Assembly (NCBI GenBank): GCA_001655195.1
Contig: LPNY01000139.1
Span: forward strand, 190,554-254,553
Direction: 5' to 3'
Origin: Arcobacter sp. EP1
Lineage (GTDB): Bacteria > Campylobacterota > Campylobacteria > Campylobacterales > Arcobacteraceae
DNA length: 64,000 nt
Under the pieces are notes generated by a model that was not told where the DNA came from, did no database searches, and saw only the letters and a program-made list of their open reading frames with translations. Position 1 is the stretch's first letter. The number at the start of each line of letters is the position of its first letter. This document shows, in pieces, positions 54,301 to 62,325 of the stretch. The translations under genes were made by a program, and so were the position numbers.

Positions 54301-54324
54301 AAATTGACCGACGGTCAGTCAAAA
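54301..54324. promoter_or_regulatory. TetR operator, right copy
   Basis: Inverted copy of the left operator with the palindrome TGACCG-A-CGGTCA at 54305-54317. The centres of the two palindromes are 63 bases apart, six helical turns. Confidence 0.85.
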
Positions 54325-54365
54325 AAAAACTGTCCGTTGTTTATGTGTTATTAAAAAGGACTAAT

Positions 54366-54965
54366 ATGAGCCCAAGAAAAGTTAATAAAGAACAAAAAAG
54401 AAGAGAAATTGCTCTTGCTTGTTATGATTTAACCCATCAAGGAATAAAAAATATTACTGTTGCCCAAGTTGCTAAAACAGCAGGTATTGGAAAAGGTACC
54501 GTTTACGAATATTTTGAAAACAAAGAGGACATTATCTTTGAAATTATTAATATTCACATTGAAGAGTATCATGAAGATTTTACAAAAAGTTTAAATCATA
54601 CAGACTCAACAAAAGAGAAAGTATTTAAATTATTGAAGTTTGTAGTCGATGATAGCCCGGAAATGATGGAGCATTTCAATGGATATAAAGATTACTTATC
54701 AGTTGTATTAGCAGAAGAGAACGATGCAATGAAAGAGTTTAATGGAAGTTGTACTGATTTTTTTACTCGTCAACTTGCAATTATCATTAATGAAGGAATT
54801 CAAAAGGGTGAAATTATTCCTGAGTCTAATCAATTAATAGCTGGATTAATGTGTTTTGAAAAAGGTGCAGCATTGATGAAAATGACAGAATTAAATTTTG
54901 ATGCAAAGGTAGTATGTGAAGAGTTTATCGACACTATTTTCACACTTATTGAGGTTAAAATATGA
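54366..54965 (+). CDS. TetR-family repressor of the efflux operon
   Basis: Regulator of 199 residues. The N-terminal helix-turn-helix is ITVAQVAKTAGIGKGTVYEYFENKEDI; the C-terminal ligand domain is not classified. The start at 54366 has an AAGGA site; a TTG seven codons earlier is unlikely. The two operators upstream match the TetR type. The gene overlaps DUF2798 (ATGA), so it heads a five-gene operon and is autoregulated. Confidence 0.92.
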   Translation: MSPRKVNKEQKRREIALACYDLTHQGIKNITVAQVAKTAGIGKGTVYEYFENKEDIIFEIINIHIEEYHEDFTKSLNHTDSTKEKVFKLLKFVVDDSPEMMEHFNGYKDYLSVVLAEENDAMKEFNGSCTDFFTRQLAIIINEGIQKGEIIPESNQLIAGLMCFEKGAALMKMTELNFDAKVVCEEFIDTIFTLIEVKI

Positions 54966-55192
54966 TTCCAGCAAAATATAGACGATTGACATTTGCTTTT
55001 TTTATGTCATTGTTTATGAGCTTTATCATGAGTATGGTTATTACCTTTATTAACTTAGGGTTAGTAGATGGATTTATTATGAAATGGATGGAAGCATTTA
55101 TCAAAGCCTTTGTTTTTGCATTTCCAATAGTTTTTGTTGTGGCACCTACGGTGCAAAAAATTACAAATAAATTAATTAAAGAAGAAGGATAA
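54962..55192 (+). CDS. DUF2798 two-helix membrane protein
   Basis: Small protein of 76 residues with two predicted helices (about 10-33 and 46-64). The pattern YRRLTFAFFMSLFMSFIMS and AFVFAFPIVFVVAPTVQKI is characteristic of DUF2798, whose function is not established. It lies between tetR and the adaptor gene with a two-base gap to the latter. It may be an accessory of the pump. Confidence 0.85.
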   Translation: MIPAKYRRLTFAFFMSLFMSFIMSMVITFINLGLVDGFIMKWMEAFIKAFVFAFPIVFVVAPTVQKITNKLIKEEG

Positions 55193-55194
55193 AT

Positions 55195-56232
55195 ATGTTT
55201 AAAAAATTATTGATTATTACTTTATCTTCACTGTCATTGTTTGCTATGGGTGGACCATCACTTGTAGAAACGACAAAGTTGATAAAAGGTGAAGTAAACC
55301 CATTACAAGAGTTTGTAGGAACACTTAAATTTGACAGAAACTCTGTTTTAGCTGCACAAAATGCAGGTGTGATAAAAGCACTAAATTTTGAAGTAGGGGA
55401 CAAAGTTAAAAAAGGTGATGTTCTTGTGCAAGTTGATGCTGATGTTTTAAATGCGCAAGTTGCGGCAGCTTCAGCAAATGTAGCTAGTGCAAGAAATGAA
55501 AAAACAAATGCAAAAAAAGATTTTGAAAGATATTCAAAACTGCTTTTAACAAAAGCAATTTCTCAAAAACAATATGATGATGCACAATTGAAATATAATA
55601 CAACAACAAGTAGTCTAAAAGCATTACAAGCACAGTTAAGAGAACTCCAAATTCAACGAAACAAAAAATCAATTAAAGCACCTTTTGATGGAGTTATTGT
55701 TGATAAAAAAATTGATTTAGGTGAATGGGTAAGTGCCGGTACACCTGTACTTTCTATGGTTGATATCACAAAAGTTGAAATCACTGTAAATGTTCCTTTA
55801 ACAATTGTAAATGGATTAAAAAAAGGTGATCAATATGATATCAATGTTGGAAACAATATTTTAAAAGCAACACTTCAAGCTGCTATTCCAAGTGGTGATA
55901 AATTAACACGAACATTTCCTGTAAAGTTTAAAGCAAAAACTAATGGAACTTTTCTTTTTGATGGTCAACAAGCTAAAGTGAGTCTTTCTCAAAATGCTAA
56001 AAAAGAGTCATTACTTTTACCTCGAGATGCAGTAATTAAGCGCTTTGGTCAAAATGTTGTTTTTGCAATCAATAAAGAATCAATGGCACAGATGATTCCT
56101 GTACAAGTAGTTGGATACGTTGGTAAACAAGTTGCAGTAAGTGCCAAAAGTCTTCAAATAGGTATGGATATTGTTGTTAAAGGAAATGAAAGAGTATTTC
56201 CTAATAGCCCAGTAAAAATAATAAATAAATAG
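55195..56232 (+). CDS. RND periplasmic adaptor
   Basis: AcrA-type adaptor of 345 residues. Signal peptide MFKKLLIITLSSLSLFA. Lipoyl halves around QNAGVIKALNFEVGDKVKKGD and KAPFDGVIVDKKIDLGEWV flank a helical hairpin (about 85-155). A beta-barrel and membrane-proximal domain end it. It precedes its pump, but a 162-base structured gap with three hairpins separates them. The role is to bridge the pump to TolC. Confidence 0.93.
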   Translation: MFKKLLIITLSSLSLFAMGGPSLVETTKLIKGEVNPLQEFVGTLKFDRNSVLAAQNAGVIKALNFEVGDKVKKGDVLVQVDADVLNAQVAAASANVASARNEKTNAKKDFERYSKLLLTKAISQKQYDDAQLKYNTTTSSLKALQAQLRELQIQRNKKSIKAPFDGVIVDKKIDLGEWVSAGTPVLSMVDITKVEITVNVPLTIVNGLKKGDQYDINVGNNILKATLQAAIPSGDKLTRTFPVKFKAKTNGTFLFDGQQAKVSLSQNAKKESLLLPRDAVIKRFGQNVVFAINKESMAQMIPVQVVGYVGKQVAVSAKSLQIGMDIVVKGNERVFPNSPVKIINK

Positions 56233-56373
56233 AGATAACTCGTTATCTCCTTTAGGGTTTGTTTCTTTAAATGGAATTTATTTCCATTGTTAAAAGAAAT
56301 AAAAAAATAAAAAGGTTCCCTTGAAGGTCCCCTAAAAAAATGAATATTTTTTCAGGCACCTTTTATTGGGAAC
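56232..56373 (+). promoter_or_regulatory. Structured intra-operon region between adaptor and pump
   Basis: Three successive inverted repeats lie in this gap. First, GAGATAAC/GTTATCTC (56232-56249), which overlaps the adaptor stop. Second, TTTCTTT with an inner AATGGAA pairing to TTCCATT and AAAGAAA (56262-56299). Third, a nested hairpin (56315-56373) with stems GTTCCC/GGGAAC, AAGGT/ACCTT and CCTaAAAAAAT/ATTTTTTcAGG. The pump's AAAGGAA site follows. It could attenuate or stabilise the downstream part of the operon. Confidence 0.6.
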
Positions 56374-56394
56374 AAATTTAAAGGAATATATATT

Positions 56395-59300
56395 ATGGAT
56401 TTAATAAAATTTTCGATTAAAAACCCAGTTACAATTATTGTATCTGTTTTAATCGTTGTATTGTTTGGGTTTTTATCACTAACAAAATTACCATATCAAT
56501 TAACTCCTTCTGTAACAAAACCTGAAATCAAGATTACAACTGCTTGGCCAGGGGCAACTCCTTATGAAATTGAGCGAGAGATTATAGAAGAACAAGAAGA
56601 TGTGGTTAAAAGTTTAAATAACTTAATAAAATATGAATCTTCATCAAAAGATAATTATGGTGAACTGACATTAACATTTAAACTAGGAACTGATTTAAGA
56701 GCTGCTTTACAAGACGTTTCAAATAAATTAAATGAAGTTAGTTCATATCCTAATGATGTAGAAGAACCAATTATTGAAACTGCAACTGCCAGCCCAGTTA
56801 TTTGGATGATGCTTCAGACAAATGAAGCAAATACAAGACATATTGATGAGTATAAAACTTTTTTTGATGATGAAATTGTACCAACAATAAAAAGAGTTGA
56901 TGGCGTAGCTGGAACGATGACAGCAGGTGGTCGTGACCAAGAGATGCAAATTGTATTTGATACAAATAAATTAGCGACATATGGATTAACGATTTCTCAA
57001 GTCATTAATATTTTGCAAAATGAAAATGTGGATGTTGCTGCTGGTATCCAAAATATTGATAGACGTGCATATCGAATTAGAACGGTACATAAATTTGCTT
57101 CTACAAAAGATGTGGAAGATACAATTTTAATCTCAAACAGAGAACAAAGAGTAACTGTTGGTGATATTGCAAAAGTTGATTTTGGATATGAAACAGCAAA
57201 CACAGTTGCAATGTTCTTAGGAAAAGATGGTATTTTCTTAGGGGTTCAGCCAAACTCAGATGCAAATATTGTAGCGCTTACAAATGATGTTGAAACAGTA
57301 ATCAATGATTTAAATGCAGGGCTTTTAAAGAACAATAACCTTGTAATGCAATGGTTATATGATGAACGACCATATATTGTTGGTTCCGTTGATTTAGTTC
57401 AACAAAATATTATGATTGGTGGTGCTTTAGCTGTTATCATTTTAATACTATTTTTAAGAAGTCTTTCTCCAACAGCAGTTGTTTCAGTTGCTATTCCAAT
57501 TTCGATTATTGGTACATTTATTATTCTTTCAGCAATGGGAAGAAGTTTAAATACTATTTCTCTTGCAGGTATCTCTTTTGCTGTGGGTATGTTAGTTGAC
57601 TCCGCCATCGTTGTATTAGAAAATATTGATAGGCATAGAAAAGAGGGGATGAGTATTGGTGAAGCTGCATATGTTGGAGCTAGTGAAGTATGGGGAGCAT
57701 TAATTGCTTCTGCCCTTACAACTATCGCTGTATTTTTACCAATTGTATTTTTACAAGATGAAGCGGGACAACTATTTAAAGATATTGCAATTGCAGTAAC
57801 TGCTGCTGTAACATTCTCTTTATTTGTTTCAATTTCTGTTATTCCAATGCTTTGGAAAAAATTTGCGGGAATCTCTGGTAAAGAGCCAAAAGATGCTGGA
57901 GCACTTGCAAACTTTGGACACAAAATAGTAAATTTAATCATGTCGATTGTAAACATCTCTTTAAAGAATGTATTGACAAAAATTGTAACCATTGTTTCAC
58001 TTGCTGCAATTTCAGTAGGGATAATCTTTACACTGTTTCCAAAGCTTGATTATTTACCACAAGGAAATAAGAACTTAATTTTTAATATTCTTATTACTCC
58101 TCCTGGGCTTTCATATCAAGAACGATATGATATGGGTGCATACTTAATGAAAGAAGTTGAACCTCATATTAATAAAGACGTAGATGGTATTCCAGGATTA
58201 AACAGAGCATTCTTTGTTTCCTTTGGAGATTTTAATATCTTTGGTGGAACATCAATGCATGAAGATAGAGCAAAAGAGACGATTCCAATGTTTAGACCTA
58301 TTGTTAACTCTCTTCCATCAACAATTGGAATCTCACTTCAGTCAGGTGTATTTGAAGATGGTATTGGAGAAGGAAACACTGTTGATATTGATATTTCTGG
58401 TGAAAAAATTGAAGATATTGCAAATGTAGGTATGCAACTGTTTGGTGCAACTATGGGAACTGTAAAAGGTTCACAAGTACGACCAGTACCTTCAGTTGAG
58501 TTATTATATCCAGAAGTAAAAATCTCTCCAAATCAAGATGCACTTAAAGCACTTGGTATGACTTCAAGAGATTTAGGTATTGCAGTTGATGTATTGATGA
58601 GTGGAAGAAAAGTTGGTGATTTTGAACAAGACGGTAAAAAGAAAATTGACTTGGTTTTAAAAGCAGATGATAATCTAATCCAAACTCCTGAAGATATTAT
58701 GGCAGCGCAAATTGTACTACCTAATTCTTCATTAATTCCAATGTCATCTTTAGCATCGTATAGTAGTTCAACGGGTATTAGTGAGATTCGACACTTAGAT
58801 GGGAAACGAACCATTACATTGCAAGTTACTCCACCTCCAGGAATGACAATTGATGAAACCATGAAAACAATTGGTGGAATGCTTGCAGGCATGAAGGCAA
58901 AAGGAATGATTTCAAATAGTGTTGATATTGGTATTTCTGGAACAGCAGATAAATTGACTGAAACAATAGGTTTATTAACAGGAAGTTTTATGTTAGCATT
59001 ATTGGTGATTTATTTATTAATGTCATCACTTTTTGGTAACTTCTTTTATCCATTAGTTATTATGTTTACTGTTCCACTAGCAACTGCAGGTGGTTTTATT
59101 GGACTATGGTTAACAAAAACTTTTGTCCCTGGGGCGGAAGGACAGACGCTAGATATTTTAACAATGTTAGGATTTATTATTTTAGTAGGTATTGTTGTAA
59201 ATAATGCTATTTTAATTGTTCACCAAAGTTTAAACTATATTAGAAAAGAGGGTATTGAACATAAAAAAGCAGTTGTTGAAGCTACAAGAACAAGAATTAG

Positions 59301-59541
59301 ACCAATTTATATGTCATCAATGACATCTATTTTTGGTATGTTACCGTTAGTTTTAGTTCCTGGTCCTGGTTCAGAGTTCTATAGAGGTTTAGGTTCAGTA
59401 ATTACTGGTGGATTAGCATTCTCAACAATCTTTACAATTTTTGTAACGCCAGCTTTATTGATGTTCTTTATAAAATTAGAACAAAAACTAGGTAGCAAAA
59501 CAGCACAACAAGAACGTGAAGCAATTAATACACAGGCATAA
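56395..59541 (+). CDS. RND multidrug-type efflux pump
   Basis: Inner-membrane permease of 1048 residues with the full AcrB-type architecture: helix 1, porter loop (WPGATPYEIEREIIE), helices 2-6, second loop, helices 7-12. The relay region reads MLVDSAIVVLENIDRHR, keeping one Asp with Ser in place of the second, a variant also common in other RND pumps. Helix 10 has VGIVVNNAILIVH. It is preceded by its own adaptor and followed 12 bases later by a TolC-type channel, so it is a complete tripartite pump under TetR control. Confidence 0.95.
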   Translation: MDLIKFSIKNPVTIIVSVLIVVLFGFLSLTKLPYQLTPSVTKPEIKITTAWPGATPYEIEREIIEEQEDVVKSLNNLIKYESSSKDNYGELTLTFKLGTDLRAALQDVSNKLNEVSSYPNDVEEPIIETATASPVIWMMLQTNEANTRHIDEYKTFFDDEIVPTIKRVDGVAGTMTAGGRDQEMQIVFDTNKLATYGLTISQVINILQNENVDVAAGIQNIDRRAYRIRTVHKFASTKDVEDTILISNREQRVTVGDIAKVDFGYETANTVAMFLGKDGIFLGVQPNSDANIVALTNDVETVINDLNAGLLKNNNLVMQWLYDERPYIVGSVDLVQQNIMIGGALAVIILILFLRSLSPTAVVSVAIPISIIGTFIILSAMGRSLNTISLAGISFAVGMLVDSAIVVLENIDRHRKEGMSIGEAAYVGASEVWGALIASALTTIAVFLPIVFLQDEAGQLFKDIAIAVTAAVTFSLFVSISVIPMLWKKFAGISGKEPKDAGALANFGHKIVNLIMSIVNISLKNVLTKIVTIVSLAAISVGIIFTLFPKLDYLPQGNKNLIFNILITPPGLSYQERYDMGAYLMKEVEPHINKDVDGIPGLNRAFFVSFGDFNIFGGTSMHEDRAKETIPMFRPIVNSLPSTIGISLQSGVFEDGIGEGNTVDIDISGEKIEDIANVGMQLFGATMGTVKGSQVRPVPSVELLYPEVKISPNQDALKALGMTSRDLGIAVDVLMSGRKVGDFEQDGKKKIDLVLKADDNLIQTPEDIMAAQIVLPNSSLIPMSSLASYSSSTGISEIRHLDGKRTITLQVTPPPGMTIDETMKTIGGMLAGMKAKGMISNSVDIGISGTADKLTETIGLLTGSFMLALLVIYLLMSSLFGNFFYPLVIMFTVPLATAGGFIGLWLTKTFVPGAEGQTLDILTMLGFIILVGIVVNNAILIVHQSLNYIRKEGIEHKKAVVEATRTRIRPIYMSSMTSIFGMLPLVLVPGPGSEFYRGLGSVITGGLAFSTIFTIFVTPALLMFFIKLEQKLGSKTAQQEREAINTQA

Positions 59542-59553
59542 AGGAAAAGTAGC

Positions 59554-60798
59554 ATGAAGAAAATTACACTAATATCATTAGCCGCAACGTTAACAACATC
59601 ATTATGGGCTTTGACTCTTGATGAAGCTATTAATATTGCAGTTGAAAATAACTATAACCTTCAAGAACAGAACTATATTCTTGAAGAGTCAAAAGAGAAT
59701 ATTGAATTAAAACGTGCATCACTGATGCCAAATGTTGATTTGTCATACTCGTATAATGATAGAGACAAAGCATCAAGTAGTCAAACAAAAAAGGACTCAA
59801 CTGCAACAGCAAAACTTTCTTACAACCTTTTTAATGGGTTTAAAGATATCAAAAGTATGCAAAGTGCAAAGTTTTTGGCAAAATCTTCATCTTTTACGTT
59901 AAATGCAAAAACTCAAGATATTGTTTTAAATACAAAATCAACTTATATAAATTTGTTGGATCAACATAAAAATTTAGCAACAACTCAAGATGCCTATAAA
60001 CTTTTTGAAAAACAGTATGAAGATGCAAAAATACGATTCGAACAAGGACTATTAGCGAAAAATGATTTACTCCAAGTCAATGTTAATATGCTCGATGCTA
60101 AACAAGACGTGATGACCGCTAAAAAAGATTATCAAGTAGCACGTTTAGAACTCTCTAATTTATTAGGGGGTAAAGACTTATCAAATGTTGGTATTGATGA
60201 AATTCATATCAAGGAGTTAGCGTTAGATAAACACTCTTTAGAGGATTTAGAATCACGAAGCGAACTTGAAGCCTTAAAAATGAATATTGAAAGCATGAAT
60301 GCTTTGGTGGATACTCAAAAAGCAGACTTTTATCCATCTGTTGATACAAGCTATTCATACTCACAATTTGGGAATGATATGAGCCCTGATGGAAGAGGAA
60401 GTTACCCTGATAACCAAAATGTAGGTACTATTTCTGCATCATGGAATCTATATGAGGGTGGAGCAGATGCTAGTCAGATTAAAATTTACTTGTCTCAAAA
60501 ACGTCAAGTGTTAGCGCAACTTGATCGAACGCGATTAGATATTAAACTACAGTATGAAACAGCACTTTTAGATTTAGATGTAGCAAAACAAAACTATGAG
60601 ACTTCTAAGTTATCATTAGAACAAGCAAAAGAAAACTACAATATTGTCGAGAGTCGATACAAAGAAGGGTTATCAAGTACAACTGACCTGATTGATGCAA
60701 ATTACTTATTAAGTAAAGCAAAACAGCGATATTCTAAATCATACTACGATAAATTTTTAGCCGTTGCAACGTTAAAAAGAGTATTAGAAGTAAAATAA
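59554..60798 (+). CDS. TolC-family outer-membrane efflux channel
   Basis: Outer-membrane factor of 414 residues. Signal peptide ends near TTSLWAL. Two repeats of the TolC helical barrel are visible, beginning LTLDEAINIAVENNYNL and later LESRSELEALKMNIESMN. The equatorial and exit segments have SYNLFNGFKD and SWNLYEGGAD, the paired motif at the strand-helix junctions. It is the last gene of the TetR efflux operon, and a terminator follows. It may also serve the split pump, which lacks a channel gene. Confidence 0.93.
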   Translation: MKKITLISLAATLTTSLWALTLDEAINIAVENNYNLQEQNYILEESKENIELKRASLMPNVDLSYSYNDRDKASSSQTKKDSTATAKLSYNLFNGFKDIKSMQSAKFLAKSSSFTLNAKTQDIVLNTKSTYINLLDQHKNLATTQDAYKLFEKQYEDAKIRFEQGLLAKNDLLQVNVNMLDAKQDVMTAKKDYQVARLELSNLLGGKDLSNVGIDEIHIKELALDKHSLEDLESRSELEALKMNIESMNALVDTQKADFYPSVDTSYSYSQFGNDMSPDGRGSYPDNQNVGTISASWNLYEGGADASQIKIYLSQKRQVLAQLDRTRLDIKLQYETALLDLDVAKQNYETSKLSLEQAKENYNIVESRYKEGLSSTTDLIDANYLLSKAKQRYSKSYYDKFLAVATLKRVLEVK

Positions 60799-60827
60799 AA
60801 AGGTAGGGAATCTTTTCCTTGCCTTTT
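60798..60827. terminator. Terminator after tolC
   Basis: A stem of about 13 bp with two wobble pairs (AAAAGGTAGGGAA with TTCCTTGCCTTTT) and a short loop lies between convergent genes. Confidence 0.7.
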
Positions 60828-60836
60828 ATTACTTAT

Positions 60837-60986
60837 TTAATCAAAATAAAAAAAGTCATCTTTTCTATCTTCTTTTGGTGTACTTTTATATTTCCACATG
60901 ACAAAGAAGTACTTTATGGTTTGAAGACCTAAGATAAATAAGATAAGTGCAAAAAGCACATAAAAGATTGTCATTATTATTTCCAT
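60837..60986 (-). CDS. Small membrane protein (49 residues)
   Basis: Short coding frame beginning MEIIMTIFYVLFALILF. A single helix (about 5-31) is followed by a basic then acidic tail (WKYKSTPKEDRKDDFFYFD). The composition and clean convergent end next to the tolC terminator support it. An internal ATG at codon 5 is the alternative start. Function is unknown. Confidence 0.55.
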   Translation of the reverse strand: MEIIMTIFYVLFALILFILGLQTIKYFFVMWKYKSTPKEDRKDDFFYFD

Positions 60987-61054
60987 ACTCTTATTGTAAC
61001 ATGAAAATAAACAGAGATTAAAAAATAGAAAAATTAAGAATAAAATTTAAGTAT

Positions 61055-61348
61055 TTATTTTTTATTTTTGTCTGTTAAAAATTTAATATAAGATTGTCCA
61101 CCACGATCACCTTTTTTATTTTTGTCTTTTTCATAAGCAAAAGATTTTTTCCATTTTAATGGACCTGGTGTAGCATCTTTTGGTGTGCCACTATTCATTT
61201 TAAAAGTAGAAAAACTTTTAGAACCAGTTTTTGAAGAGATATTACTAAAAAAGTTTTTTGGTAAAAATAGACCAATGATGAGAGCAACGAGTAAAACAAC
61301 TACAATAACTACGACAGTACTGACAGCTGCTTTTTTATTATTTTTCAT
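61055..61348 (-). CDS. Single-helix membrane protein of unknown function
   Basis: Protein of 97 residues: a basic N-terminus (MKNNKKAA), one Val/Leu-rich helix (about 9-29), and a Lys/Ser/Gly-rich tail, probably disordered and outside the membrane. No family is recognised. It follows the 49-residue membrane protein upstream on the same strand only loosely (68 bases apart). Confidence 0.6.
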   Translation of the reverse strand: MKNNKKAAVSTVVVIVVVLLVALIIGLFLPKNFFSNISSKTGSKSFSTFKMNSGTPKDATPGPLKWKKSFAYEKDKNKKGDRGGQSYIKFLTDKNKK

Positions 61349-61448
61349 TATATAGACCTTAGAATTAATATTCTTTAGATTATTTATTATTGCTAAAAAC
61401 CTATTAAGAGTCGTTTAAGCAATGAGACTACTTTCATGCATGTTTTGT

Positions 61449-61454
61449 TATAAT
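61449..61454 (+). promoter_or_regulatory. -10 box placing yjbQ transcription start at its ATG
   Basis: TATAAT ends five bases before the ATG of the broken yjbQ gene. No ribosome binding site is present. Confidence 0.5.
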
Positions 61455-61459
61455 CTCAC

Positions 61460-61876
61460 ATGAAAATACGACAAACAACTATAAAACTGAACCCTTTTAA
61501 AAGAGGTTTTCATCTTATTACACGATTAATAGAACAAGAGTTAGACTTAAAAGATATTTAAGTTGGCACAGTAAATTTATTGTTACAACACACTAGTGCT
61601 AGTTTAAGTCTTAATGAAAACTGTGATGCAACCGTTCGTAGTGATATGGAAAATTTTGTAAATGATGTCATATCAAATAAATCATACTTTGAACATACCT
61701 ATGAAGGGGATGATGATATGCCAGCTCATATAAAGTCCTCACTTTTTGGAGTGAGCTTAACACTTCCAATAGCCAATGGAAAGCTGAATTTAGGGACGTG
61801 GCAAGGTATTTATTTGGGTGAACATAGAGACTTTGGAGGTAGCAGGAAAATAGTTGCAACGACGATAGGAGAATAA
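61460..61876 (+). pseudogene. yjbQ: YjbQ-family gene interrupted by one in-frame stop
   Basis: From ATG 61460 the frame encodes the YjbQ N-terminus (MKIRQTTIKLNPFKRGFHLI). It meets TAA at codon 34 (61559-61561), then continues in the same frame with [40 protein letters not shown] and [16 protein letters not shown] to a normal end. Total length of 138 codons equals intact YjbQ proteins, which are active in thiamine-phosphate-related chemistry. The stop replaces one residue between KDI and VGT. Nothing else is damaged, so the change is recent, or the stop is read through, or it is a sequencing error. Confidence 0.85.
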
Positions 61877-61931
61877 AAGAAGAATATTTTTCACAAAAGT
61901 AGCTTTTGAATGCTGTTTGAAATTTATTAAA

Positions 61932-62315
61932 TTATTTTTTTGAAATTAAGTTAATAGTTAAATTAGGGAAATCCTCTTGAAAATCTTCTCCCATTTCTTC
62001 TGAAATATCATCTTCTTCAAAATATATCCAATTAATAACAAAGGCATTATTATTCGTTGATTGTTTTTCTATTAAATCCAAAATATCAAAATAAACTTTT
62101 GCACTACTAGAGTTTAAATAGGTTAATTCTAAGTTGATTTTTGTTTCATTATTAAAGTTGCTTTTTAGATATTGTTCTAACCAGTTTATAACTGGTTTAT
62201 AAAATTCAAAAGAGTTTTCAGGGTATGATTTACCTTTAAACTCCAGAATACCAGTATCAGCACTACAATTAATACTTGGAGTATATTCAGTACTTTTAAT
62301 AATTAATTCTTTAAT
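61932..62315 (-). CDS. siaC: SiaC-family (DUF1987) regulatory phosphoprotein with ATT start
   Basis: Protein of 127 residues. The N-terminus (M)KELIIKSTEYTPSIN, then GILEFKGKSYPENSFEFYKPV and LTYLNSSSAKVYFDILDLIE, match SiaC/DUF1987. In P. aeruginosa SiaC is phosphorylated on a Thr in this last segment; here the segment has only Ser (69-71). No ATG, GTG or TTG exists between the in-frame TAG two codons upstream and the conserved start. AAAGGA followed by six bases places the start at ATT 62315. It lies directly after a SpoIIE-type phosphatase, as siaC does after siaA and siaB. Confidence 0.85.
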   Translation of the reverse strand: MKELIIKSTEYTPSINCSADTGILEFKGKSYPENSFEFYKPVINWLEQYLKSNFNNETKINLELTYLNSSSAKVYFDILDLIEKQSTNNNAFVINWIYFEEDDISEEMGEDFQEDFPNLTINLISKK

Positions 62316-62325
62316 AGTCTATCCT

